Source: Haladaptatus sp. R4
GTDB lineage: Archaea > Halobacteriota > Halobacteria > Halobacteriales > Haladaptataceae
Assembly: GCF_001625445.1 (NCBI RefSeq)
Contig: NZ_LWHG01000011.1
Span: forward strand, 806,001 to 870,000
Length of the DNA stretch: 64,000 nt
Reading direction: 5' to 3'
Positions within the stretch are counted from its first letter, which is position 1. The number at the start of each line of letters is the position of its first letter. This document shows, piece after piece, positions 44,512 through 53,600 of this stretch. Position numbers and translations under genes: made by a program. Under the pieces are notes generated by a model, which was given only the letters and a program-made list of their open reading frames with translations, had not been told where the DNA came from and did not search any database.

Positions 44512-46228
44512 TCATTTCTCTCGTTCCTCACGCGTTTTACCCTCTGGTGATTCGGGATGGTCCGCTCCATCTTCGTCCCCCGGTATCCGCCGTGGCAGGA
44601 ACGTCGATGCGACGAGCAGGAGTAACACGAACAGTACGAGGAGGAGCAGCGCCGCCCGTTGCGCGTCGAACATTGCGGCCTCGAAGATGCCGCGGAGCAA
44701 TCGTCGTTGCGGAGGGGTGAGTTGACTCAGGAAGTGTTGCTGTGTGGCTTCCGTCGCTGTCTCCGCCGCATCTTCGAGCGCGATCACCAACTCGTACCGT
44801 TGTTTCATCGTGAGTGTTACCCCACGCGCCCGCAGGACGCCGTCGACGACGCTGCCGTAGAACCGTCCGAGAAGAAACGAGCCAACGACTGCCGTCCCCA
44901 GCGAAAATCCTATCGAACTGCTCACGTTCAGGACTCCGGACGCCTCGGCGGAGTCCGCGTCGGGGACGGCCGACATCGTCATGTTGGTGATCTGTGCCAG
45001 TATGAGTCCGACTCCCGCCCCATACAGCGCCACCGGAATAACCATCCTGCCGACCGTCTGACCGGGACCCGTCTGCTCGTACAACAGCACCAGTCCGAGG
45101 CCCATGGACACGATGCCGACCTGGATGAGCGTCTTCGGCGAGACGAACTTACGCCATCCGGGCGTCACCGTCGCGAAGAGGATCGATGCGAGGGAATACG
45201 GTAGCAACGCTATCCCGGTCTCGAAGGCGGTGTATCCGAGTACTGCCTGGAGATAGACCGGGAAGATGAACATGAAGCCAGCCGAGATTATCGACCGAAT
45301 ATTGTACGTGACGACTCCGGACAAAAAGGAACGGTTCGTCAGCACGTGCAGCGGAACGAGCGGGGATTTCCCGGCACGTTCCATTCGGCGTTCGTACTGA
45401 ACGAACGCGGCGAACGCGAGAAATCCGACCCCGAGAAACCAAATCGTCGGCGACGTGCCGAGCGGGTTGAACTGTACGTCGCGAGAAAAACGGTCGCCTC
45501 ACGAGTAACCACCCGTACTTCCCGCTGAGAAGGAATCCGGTGACGAGCGTCGTCGCACCGACGACGGACAGCGCTGTCCCGCCTTTATCGAGCGAACTGG
45601 GCGTTTCCGACAGTGGATTCGGACTCACGTACCGGACGAAGAAGAGAATGACCCCCATTCCGATGAGTTGGAGGGAAAACCCCCATCGCCAACTCGCGTA
45701 CGTGGTCAGGGCACCACCGATAATCGGTCCAAGGGTCGATGCAACGCCATTCACGCCAGCCAACAGTCCGAACGCCTTCGCCCGGTCATCGTCCTCGTAG
45801 CTGACGGTCAAGACGGTGAAGGTCAAGGGAAGTAACACCGCCGCCGCGGCCCCCTCGATGAGCGACCAACCGATATAGAGGACCGTCGTGTTCCAGCTAA
45901 TCGCGGCCACCAGCGTCCCACCGGTATAGATGATCAGTGCGACCGCCATTACACGCCTGCTACTGTGCCGAGACGGCAGCGTCCCGGCCGGGAGAATCAG
46001 CGCAGCGATCACCAGTGAATAGAGTGAAACCGCTCCCTGAATCGCGGTGACCGAGGTATCGAACTCGTCCACCATCGTGGGAATCGCCACGTTCATCAGG
46101 GACGCATTGATGACCACGATGAACGTCGTCAGACTCACGGCGATCGCTGGCCCCCAGTATCGTACGACAGTCTTCACGTCCGTAGAGCGATGAGAGCTCC
46201 CGTTGGACGTGGACTCACCCGGGACCAT
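44512..46228 (-). CDS. MFS transporter, DHA2 family (EmrB/QacA type, 14 TM), frameshifted
   Basis: About 570 residues. The first part has IAVSLTTFIVVINASLMNVA, LPAGTLPSRHSSRRVM, GVNGVASTLGPIIGG and FLLSGKYGWL. The frame breaks at about 45481, after RRPFFS. The rest (DVQFNPLG, GFLAFAAFVQYERRMERAG, FPVYLQAVLGYTAFETGIAL, MSAVPDADSAEASGVLN) follows after an extra base or two missing ones. Proton-driven drug/proton antiporters have this layout. The C-terminal tail is basic. A complete protein is expected if the break is a sequencing error. Confidence 0.85.
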
Positions 46229-46361
46229 ACAACGGCCTACCACTTTGATCCTGAAATAGCATGGACCCGGTCAGTCGCCGAGCGTCGAGGAGCGCCGTTT
46301 CACTTCCCGATTCGGGCGTTGTGTGCCACTGTTTAATTCCTTGGCGACTGTACGGTGAGCG

Positions 46362-47336
46362 ATGCGAACCATCGCGGTCGAAGAACACTTCGTCGCAAGC
46401 GGTTTCGCCGAGAAAGGGGCAGGCGACGACCCCGGAGAGGGGGACACATCGGAGACGTCGCTGACGAACCGACTCGGGAATCTCGGCGAAGGGCGCGTGG
46501 CGGCGATGGATGACGGGGGTATCGACGTGCAAGTCATCTCGGAAACGCAGTTGCACGGCGTGGAGTTGACGACGGAGGAGTGGACCACGCTCGCCGAGGC
46601 GGCAAACGATGAACTCGCGGACGCGGTCGCCGCCCATCCCAACCGATTCGCCGGGTTCGCCACGTTGCCGATGGCAACTCCCGAGAAAGCGGCCGACGAA
46701 CTCGAACGGACCGTCTCGGGGCACGGGTTCGTCGGCGCGATGATCAACGGGACGACCGATGGCCAGTTCCTCGACCATCCGCGGTTCGTGCCGGTACTCG
46801 AACGGGCCGCGGAACTCGACGTGCCGCTCTACATCCACCCCGGGTTTCCGCCCGAGACGGTCGAAAAGCAATACTACGAGGGGTTCGGCCCGGAGGTCGA
46901 CTTCTCGCTCGCCACCACAAGTTGGGGGTGGCACGCCGAGGCGGGACTCCACGCGTTGCGGTTGATCGCGTCGGGCGTTTTCGACCGCCTTCCCGACTTG
47001 AAAATCGTTCTCGGCCACATGGGCGAGATGATTCCGTTCATGCTCGACCGAATCGACGAGTGGCTCAGTCCGCTGACCACCGAATTGGAACACGACGTCC
47101 CGCACTACTTCCGCGAACACTTCTGGCTCACCACGAGCGGGATGTTCAGCCGAATACCGTTCAGGGCGGCGCTTGCGGCCGTCGGAGCCGACAACGTCAT
47201 GTTCGCCGTGGACTACCCGTACAGCTCCAACGAGCAGGGTCGCCGGTTCATCGAGAACGTGGACGCCTCACCTACGGACCTCGAAAAGATCACACACCGC
47301 AACGCGGAACGGCTTTTCGGGCTGTCCGAGGACTGA
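46362..47336 (+). CDS. Amidohydrolase family 2 (ACMSD/resorcylate decarboxylase-like)
   Basis: A 324-residue TIM-barrel metal enzyme. The N-terminal TIAVEEHF gives the usual ExH site. PLYIHPGFPPETVEKQYYEG, LKIVLGHMGEMIPFMLDRI and NVMFAVDYPYSSNEQG match the PF04909 family of decarboxylases and hydrolases acting on aromatic acids. Next to it, convergent, is an intradiol ring-cleavage dioxygenase, so a role in aromatic breakdown is plausible though not shown. Confidence 0.88.
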   Translation: MRTIAVEEHFVASGFAEKGAGDDPGEGDTSETSLTNRLGNLGEGRVAAMDDGGIDVQVISETQLHGVELTTEEWTTLAEAANDELADAVAAHPNRFAGFATLPMATPEKAADELERTVSGHGFVGAMINGTTDGQFLDHPRFVPVLERAAELDVPLYIHPGFPPETVEKQYYEGFGPEVDFSLATTSWGWHAEAGLHALRLIASGVFDRLPDLKIVLGHMGEMIPFMLDRIDEWLSPLTTELEHDVPHYFREHFWLTTSGMFSRIPFRAALAAVGADNVMFAVDYPYSSNEQGRRFIENVDASPTDLEKITHRNAERLFGLSED

Positions 47337-47404
47337 GACGCGACTGTTTTCCGCGGTGTCGTCCGACCGCGAACCCGTATTCGTCCGTCAGTAGACCGGG
47401 CCGA

Positions 47405-48406
47405 CTATCCGTCCGTGGTCGTCTCGTTCGCCACCGTCCCGTTCGGTGGAGCGGAACCGTTCGGCGGTGCCGACCCGTTGGGCGGGGCCGACCCGTTCGG
47501 TGGAGCGGAACCGTTCGGCGGAGTGCGCCCTCCCTGTGAACCGGACGCCGAGTCGTCCTCGTTCACCTCCTCGTCCTTGTACAGTGCGACGTCGAGCGTT
47601 CCGGAGTATCCCGAATCGGTCTTCGTGACGTCGAGCAGGAGTCGTGAAGCGTTCCCCTGTTGGAAGATGTTGTCGTCGGCGTTGCGCGTGTCGCGCTCGT
47701 CGCGTTCCGAGTACGGCTCTTTCGTGTACACCGTGTCGGTGAGGTCGTCGTCGAAGAACAACTGCGACGTGAACTCGTAGGCGTCGGTCGCGTCCTCGGA
47801 CGAGCGAATCTTGAAGTGGATGTGAACCGCCCGACCCGGATACCAACCGGGGTAGATGGTCGTGAACGACGCTCCGCCGTTCTCGTCCGTGCTCTGAATC
47901 CCGCGAAGGAAGTCCTTGCCCACGGTTCCCTGCGCTTGGACATCGGAGTACACCCCGTCGACGTTCGCGTGCCAGACGTCGACGATGGCATTTTCGAGCG
48001 GTTCGCAGGTGTCATCCGACAGGTCGTGCACCGTGAAGTCGAGATCGAGACGGATTCCATCCTGCTGATTGCCCGTCCCTGTGTCCGACCGGATGTCGGA
48101 GCGACGGAGGTTCTCGTCGACGTAGTACGGTCCCTCGGTCAGTTCCGTCATGGCGACGCACGCGGTCGTTCCGTCGCCCGTCGTGACGGTGGTGCTCGTC
48201 ATGGTACCCGTCGCCGGGTAGTCCGAATCCGTCGTCGACATCGGGGTAGCGGTCACCGTCCCGGACGAACCGTTCGTTTCCGTACTCCCGCTCGAATCGC
48301 TCGACGTCGAACAGCCGGCGAGAAACGCCAGCGCGGGGGCACCACCGAGTGCGATGGCCTGTCTACGAGTGAGTAACCGACCGACCGGTTCATCGTCGTC
48401 GTCCAT
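47405..48406 (-). CDS. Secreted intradiol ring-cleavage dioxygenase family lipoprotein
   Basis: About 333 residues. A Tat signal with lipobox (LLTRRQAIALGGAPALAF then LAGC) suggests a lipid-anchored exported protein. The dioxygenase core has TEGPYYVDENLRRSD (Tyr ligand), IVDVWHANVDGVYSD, TIYPGWYPGRAVHIHFKI (Tyr, His, His iron ligands) and TSQLFFDDD. These enzymes open catechol-type rings using Fe(III); extracellular members also act on lignin-like or unknown substrates. The C-terminus has five PPNG(S/T) repeats, a flexible possibly glycosylated stalk. The upstream ATG at 48451 is less likely. Confidence 0.88.
   Translation of the reverse strand: MDDDDEPVGRLLTRRQAIALGGAPALAFLAGCSTSSDSSGSTETNGSSGTVTATPMSTTDSDYPATGTMTSTTVTTGDGTTACVAMTELTEGPYYVDENLRRSDIRSDTGTGNQQDGIRLDLDFTVHDLSDDTCEPLENAIVDVWHANVDGVYSDVQAQGTVGKDFLRGIQSTDENGGASFTTIYPGWYPGRAVHIHFKIRSSEDATDAYEFTSQLFFDDDLTDTVYTKEPYSERDERDTRNADDNIFQQGNASRLLLDVTKTDSGYSGTLDVALYKDEEVNEDDSASGSQGGRTPPNGSAPPNGSAPPNGSAPPNGSAPPNGTVANETTTDG
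47438..47527. repeat. 18-bp tandem repeat encoding PPNGSA units
   Basis: Within the 3' end of the dioxygenase gene the unit CCGTTCGGTGGAGCGGAA and close variants recur about five times in 90 bp, encoding PPNGSA on the minus strand. Each unit has an NGS or NGT, but these are not N-x-S/T sequons as written (N-G-S is a valid sequon, so each unit may be N-glycosylated). Copy number may vary among strains. Confidence 0.75.
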
Positions 48407-48673
48407 ATTTCGACGTTGTCGGATTCCCTTATGGGGATTTGCCGAAATCACGCGAAAACGACCCGGAAGTCAGGCACAAATTCGTCCCACAACGGGGACA
48501 CCACGGGATAGAAAGGCGTCAGCGACCTATGCTCGATTCGTCCTGTCAATCCGCAACGAATCATCCCTCCCTGCTACGAGACAGCACAACCGGTACACGC
48601 GACGTACTCCACTTGCCTCCAGAAATCGAGATAGCCGGTGCCATTCTTTACCATCGGATCTTTATTGCATCGT

Positions 48674-49516
48674 ATGGGCAGTCGCGAATCGCCACGAGCA
48701 CCATCCGATTTTCGTGATCGGGTGCAGTTTTATCTCGTCGATCACCGAACGCCGCTCGGGAAGGCGATCGACGTCTGGTTACTGGTATTGAACCTGCTGT
48801 TCGTCGGCGTCTTCGTCGCACAAACCTACTCCCTTTCGGCGACGGCGGAGGCGTGGCTGTGGCGACTGGAGGTCGGCATCGCGTTCGTGTTCGTGGTCGA
48901 ATACGTGCTCAGGCTGTACGGCGCTCGGAACCGCCTCGCGGAGTTCACGAACCCGTACACGATGGTCGATCTGCTGTCGGTGCTCCCGACGCTGGCGGTG
49001 TTGTTCCTGCCCGCCTCGGTCGTCCTCGTCAATATCGGGTTCCTCCGGGCCATTCGAGTCGTCCGGGTACTTCGATTCTACCGATTTACGGAGGACGACG
49101 AGTTCTTCTTCGGCACCGTGTCGGTCGGCACCCTTCGAACCATGAAACTCCTGTTGACGGTGCTGGTCATCTTCTTCGTCTCAGCGGGCCTGTTCTTCAG
49201 CGTCGAGTACCGGACGAACCCCGCCGTGAACAACTTCGGTGACGCGTTCTACTACACGGTCGTAACCCTCACAACCGTCGGGTTCGGCGACATCATTCCG
49301 ACCACCTGGATGGGCCGATGGGTGACGGTAGCCGGAGTACTCACTGCGATCATCCTCGTCCCGTGGCAGGCGGGAAAGATCGTTCGGGAATGGACACACA
49401 GGGGAAAAGTCAACGTCACGTGCCCCCAGTGCGGTCTCGCCTACCACGACCGGGACGCGTCGCACTGCAAAGCGTGCGGTCACGTCATCTATCAGGAGTA
49501 CGATTCGCGGCAGTAG
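48674..49516 (+). CDS. Voltage-gated-type potassium channel with C-terminal zinc ribbon
   Basis: About 280 residues from the ATG at 48674 (MGSRESPRAPSDF). It has six TMs: S4 carries RAIRVVRVLRFYRF (about 125-138), the pore has TTVGFGD (filter at about 201-206). The C-terminus bears VTCPQCGLAYHDRDASHCKAC, two CxxC pairs (about 250, 253, 265, 268) forming a zinc ribbon in the cytoplasm. KvAP-like tetrameric channels of this kind conduct K+. The zinc ribbon may sense metal or bind a partner. Confidence 0.9.
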   Translation: MGSRESPRAPSDFRDRVQFYLVDHRTPLGKAIDVWLLVLNLLFVGVFVAQTYSLSATAEAWLWRLEVGIAFVFVVEYVLRLYGARNRLAEFTNPYTMVDLLSVLPTLAVLFLPASVVLVNIGFLRAIRVVRVLRFYRFTEDDEFFFGTVSVGTLRTMKLLLTVLVIFFVSAGLFFSVEYRTNPAVNNFGDAFYYTVVTLTTVGFGDIIPTTWMGRWVTVAGVLTAIILVPWQAGKIVREWTHRGKVNVTCPQCGLAYHDRDASHCKACGHVIYQEYDSRQ

Positions 49517-49608
49517 TGGAACCCAGAAACCGCATCCGGTACCGATCATCCGATCACCGCTCTCCGTCGACGTTCCCATCGATCCAGTCCCGACGATTCA
49601 CCAACCAA

Positions 49609-49654
49609 TCCGACCAACTCAACAAGTCCGACTAACCCGACCAATCCGACCAAC
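49609..49654. repeat. Short 9-bp periodic repeat upstream of the deacetylase gene
   Basis: TCCGACCAA-like units occur at 49609, 49627, 49636 and 49645, spaced in multiples of 9 bp. The run ends beside a TATA-like CCTTAACC about 30 nt before the start at 49687. It may be a simple sequence slippage product or an operator. Confidence 0.4.
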
Positions 49655-49686
49655 CCTTAACCTCCCACCACGAGACGGGGTACCCA

Positions 49687-50514
49687 ATGCCCAACGCAAC
49701 CGTCTGTTTGTGCTTCGACTTCGACGCAGTTTCGGGATGGATTCACGGCCACGGTGCGACCGATAGCCCGGTGAAACTCTCGCGTGGTCGCTACGGTCCG
49801 GAGGTCGCCGCGCCCCGAATCCTCGACCTGCTGGACCGAATGGACGTGCCCGCGACGTGGTTCACGCCGGGGCACACCATCGAGAGCTTCCCCGAAATCT
49901 GCGGCGAGGTACACGACTGCGGTCACGACGTCCAGCATCACGGCTGGCACCACACGCCGCCCGCAAAGTTCGCGGGCAGGGAGGCCGAGCGCGCCGACTT
50001 CGAGCGCGGCATCGAAACGATTCGGGACCTGACGGGCGAGAAACCGACCGGGTATCGATCACCGTCGTGGGACTTCTCGGCGCACACGCTCGATATCCTG
50101 CAGGAGTTGGATTTCGAGTGGGACTCCAGTCTGATGGGTCACGACTTCGAACCGTATCGTGTGCGCGAACTGCCGACTGCCGACCCCGATGAACCGTACG
50201 TGGCGGGCGAGGAGACCGACTTGCTGGAGTTTCCGGTGTCGTGGCACCGGGACGACTGGCCCTCGTTGCAGTTCACGCCCGGACGAAGCGGCAGGCCGCG
50301 GGCCGACGAGGAAGCCGTCTTCGACGGCTGGTACGAGCAGTTCGATTGGATGTACGAGAACGTCGAGGACGGCGTGTTCACGCTGACGATGCACCCGCAG
50401 GTGACTGGGCAACCGCCCCGACTTCGCTATCTGGAGGCGTTCGTGGAGTCCGTGCGCGCGAAGCAGGGCGTGGAGTTCGCGCTGTTGAACGATGTGGATC
50501 GGCGAATCTCATAA
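49687..50514 (+). CDS. Polysaccharide deacetylase family protein
   Basis: A 275-residue NodB-fold enzyme. CLCFDFDAVSGW gives the metal Asp, GHDVQHHGWHHTPP the two His, and YRSPSWDFSAHTLDIL and LTMHPQVTGQP the later motifs. The sequence is closer to the cyclic-imide/allantoin type (PuuE-like) than to chitin deacetylases because of the SGWIHGHGATDSPV segment and absence of a signal peptide. The deacylated substrate is thus likely cytoplasmic. Confidence 0.85.
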   Translation: MPNATVCLCFDFDAVSGWIHGHGATDSPVKLSRGRYGPEVAAPRILDLLDRMDVPATWFTPGHTIESFPEICGEVHDCGHDVQHHGWHHTPPAKFAGREAERADFERGIETIRDLTGEKPTGYRSPSWDFSAHTLDILQELDFEWDSSLMGHDFEPYRVRELPTADPDEPYVAGEETDLLEFPVSWHRDDWPSLQFTPGRSGRPRADEEAVFDGWYEQFDWMYENVEDGVFTLTMHPQVTGQPPRLRYLEAFVESVRAKQGVEFALLNDVDRRIS

Positions 50515-50679
50515 GGAAAACAACTGCTCTAGATTGATATCTAATTTTTTATACTTAACTAGAATATTCGGACAACTGAACATCCAAAGAGATTTGTATC
50601 GGTACTGACTCTAGCGCACGAACGAATCGATAGTATCGATTTTGATAACTGTAGACAACCGTCTCCCCATCCAATAACT

Positions 50680-53600
50680 ATGTCACGAAATCACGGCCGT
50701 ATCCGTGCGGCCCTTCTGGTAGTAATCGCGCTGATGGTCGTCGTCGGAATCACGCCACCATCGGTGAGCGGTGCAAACAATATCGGCATCGGCATCAATG
50801 GGGAGGACGAGACGATTGCGCCGGGGGATTCGTTCGGCTATTACACATACGGTTTCTCCGGTGACCACTACGTCTACGTCGTTCTTGACAAGAACGGAGA
50901 CGGTTTCTACAACGCGTCCGACGGGTACATGAACGTCTCCGTTTCCACCAGCGATAGCAACTTCAACGACTACTTCCCCGCCACGAAGACCACCGGCTTG
51001 GACGGGACGTACGACGTGTATGCTGTCGACGATAAATCCCTCGACGACGGACTACTCGATACCGGTGACAGTCTGACGAACGGTTCCTCGACACAGATTC
51101 ACATCGACGGGAGTCCACCGTGGGTTTCGGACGTGAATTTCACGAACCCGACCAACCAAACGCTCGATTTTTCCTTCACCACGAACGAGCAGGTGAACAC
51201 ATCGACTATCAGCATCTCCGGACCCGAGTCGAGAATCCTCGACGGCAGTAACTTCACCGAGACCAACGACAACGGGACCTACACGTACAACACCTCCGTC
51301 GCAGTCACCCACGACGGTGACTACACGGCGGAAATCACCACGGCGAAAGACGACATCGGAAACGACGCCGCGAACAACCAATCGACATCGGAACTGTCCG
51401 ACAACGTTACCGTCGATACCGTTCCGCCGGGACTGCAACACGTCGAGGCGGAAGTCGGCGACGACACTGCCACCGTCACGTTCAACGAGAGTGTCGTGGA
51501 CGGCGACGGAAATGCACTCAGCGCCGACGATTTCGTGTTCACCAACGCCGACGGAGGCGGCGCGACGAATATTGGCTCCGTGAGCCACACGACGGGCACG
51601 GACACGGCGACGGTGACCTTCGACGCCTCCGTCTCGGCGGGTGACCTCGAAAACGACACCATCGCGGCGAAATCGGGGCACGTCTACGACCGGTACGGGA
51701 ACGCCGCGGACACGACGGCTAAATCGCTGGAAGATACGGTGCAACCGGGGGCACCGACGGGAATCTCCGCACCGGACATCAACGCGAGCAATCGAGGGTC
51801 GTACGACGTTTCGGTCACCCTGCCCGACGACCACGAAGCCGGAACTGTACAGCTATCGCTAGCCGGTAATGTGACCAGAAGCACCACGGTCACGGCCGAG
51901 TCGGATGGCGACTCGACCGGTGAAACGGTCACGTTCACCGGTATCGATACCTCCGGTATCGCCGACGGATCGGTGTCCATCGACGCGACGATGACCGACT
52001 ACGGCGGGAATTCGAACAGCGCGTCAGGAGTCGAGGTGACGAAGGATACGAGTCTCCCAGGCGTCACCGATGCGAGCATCTCGAACGCACCCATCGGTAC
52101 CTACGACGCCGGGACCCAACAGACGGTGACCGTCGAGTTCAACGAGAGCATCGATACGAGCGCAAGCCCGACGGTTCGGGTCGTGAATCTGAATCGGACG
52201 TACGCCGTCAACGGGAGTTTCGACGACGATACGACGTGGACCGGGACCGTCACCATCGCGGACGACAACGAGCAGGCGACCGGAGCCATCGACATCTCCG
52301 GTGCGACCGACGGCGTGGGGAACGTGATGGCCGCCGACAGTTCGAACACGTTTCAGGTCGATACGACGGGACCGGCCAAACCCGATTCCACCGACGCGGC
52401 GAACATCACGCGAAAGAATCAGGATGACTACGACGTCACCGTGAACCTCGTCTCCGACTCGGAAGCCGATACGGTGAGCGTGAAGGTTTCGGACGGGACG
52501 AACTCGGTCGTCGAGAATCGGAGCGTCACGAACGGTACGGATTCGGTTACCGTCCCCGGTATCGACGTTTCGACGCTGGACGATACGGGAACCATCACCG
52601 TCACCGCGCTCGCGTTGGATGGCGGCTATCCGAACAGCGAGGGGTACACGGCGGGGACGACGGTGACGAAGGACACGACGCGGCCGACAGCGACGAACGT
52701 CGAAATCGGCGACGGCGAAATCAACGACACCGATGCCGGGACGTCACGGACGGTGACCGTCACGTTCGACGAGTCGATGAATCGGAGCGTCGACCCGTCC
52801 GTTCGGGTGGCGGGTCTGAACCGGACGTACGTCGTCGTCGGGAGTTACGATAGCGACACGATATGGACGGGGACCGTCACCATCGCGGACGACAACGAGA
52901 CGACGACCGGGAACGTCACGGTCGAGAACGCGACCGACGCCGTCGGAAACGAACTGGCGGCGACGAAACACGCGTTTTCGGTCGATACGGTGTCTCCCTC
53001 CATCACCGGATTCGACGTGCGACGTACCGGCGGCGGAACGGTCGAGCTATCGTTCAACGGCAGCGAACGACTCGACGCCGCTTCCGTCACCCTTTCGACC
53101 CCGAGCGGAACGACGACGCTCACCTCGTTTACCGAGTCGGGGAGCGGGCCGTACGAGTACACGACGACGTACGCGGGCGGTGACGGCACCTACACCGCGA
53201 CGTTGACCGAGGCCCGCGACGATGCGGGCAACGACGGCGCAAGCGGGCAATCCGACGCGGTGACGGTGGACACGACGCCGCCGACGTTCAGCGATCCCGT
53301 TCCCAGCGACACGACGGTCACCGACAACGAATCCACGGTGCGTATCGACGTCGCGGATGCGACCGGGAGCGTGAACGGGAGTTCGATTCGCGTCACGGTC
53401 ACTGATTCGTCCGGAACCGAACTGAACGCGGTCGGAACGGCCCACAGCGGGGTTTCGTTCGACGGGAGCACGCTCACCGTCGACCCTTCGGCGGCGGGAA
53501 TCACGCTGGCCGACGGCGACGTGAACGTCACCGTCGCGGCGAACGATACGGACGACAACCGGAACACGACCGAGTTCTCGTTCGGCGTCGATACGACGAC

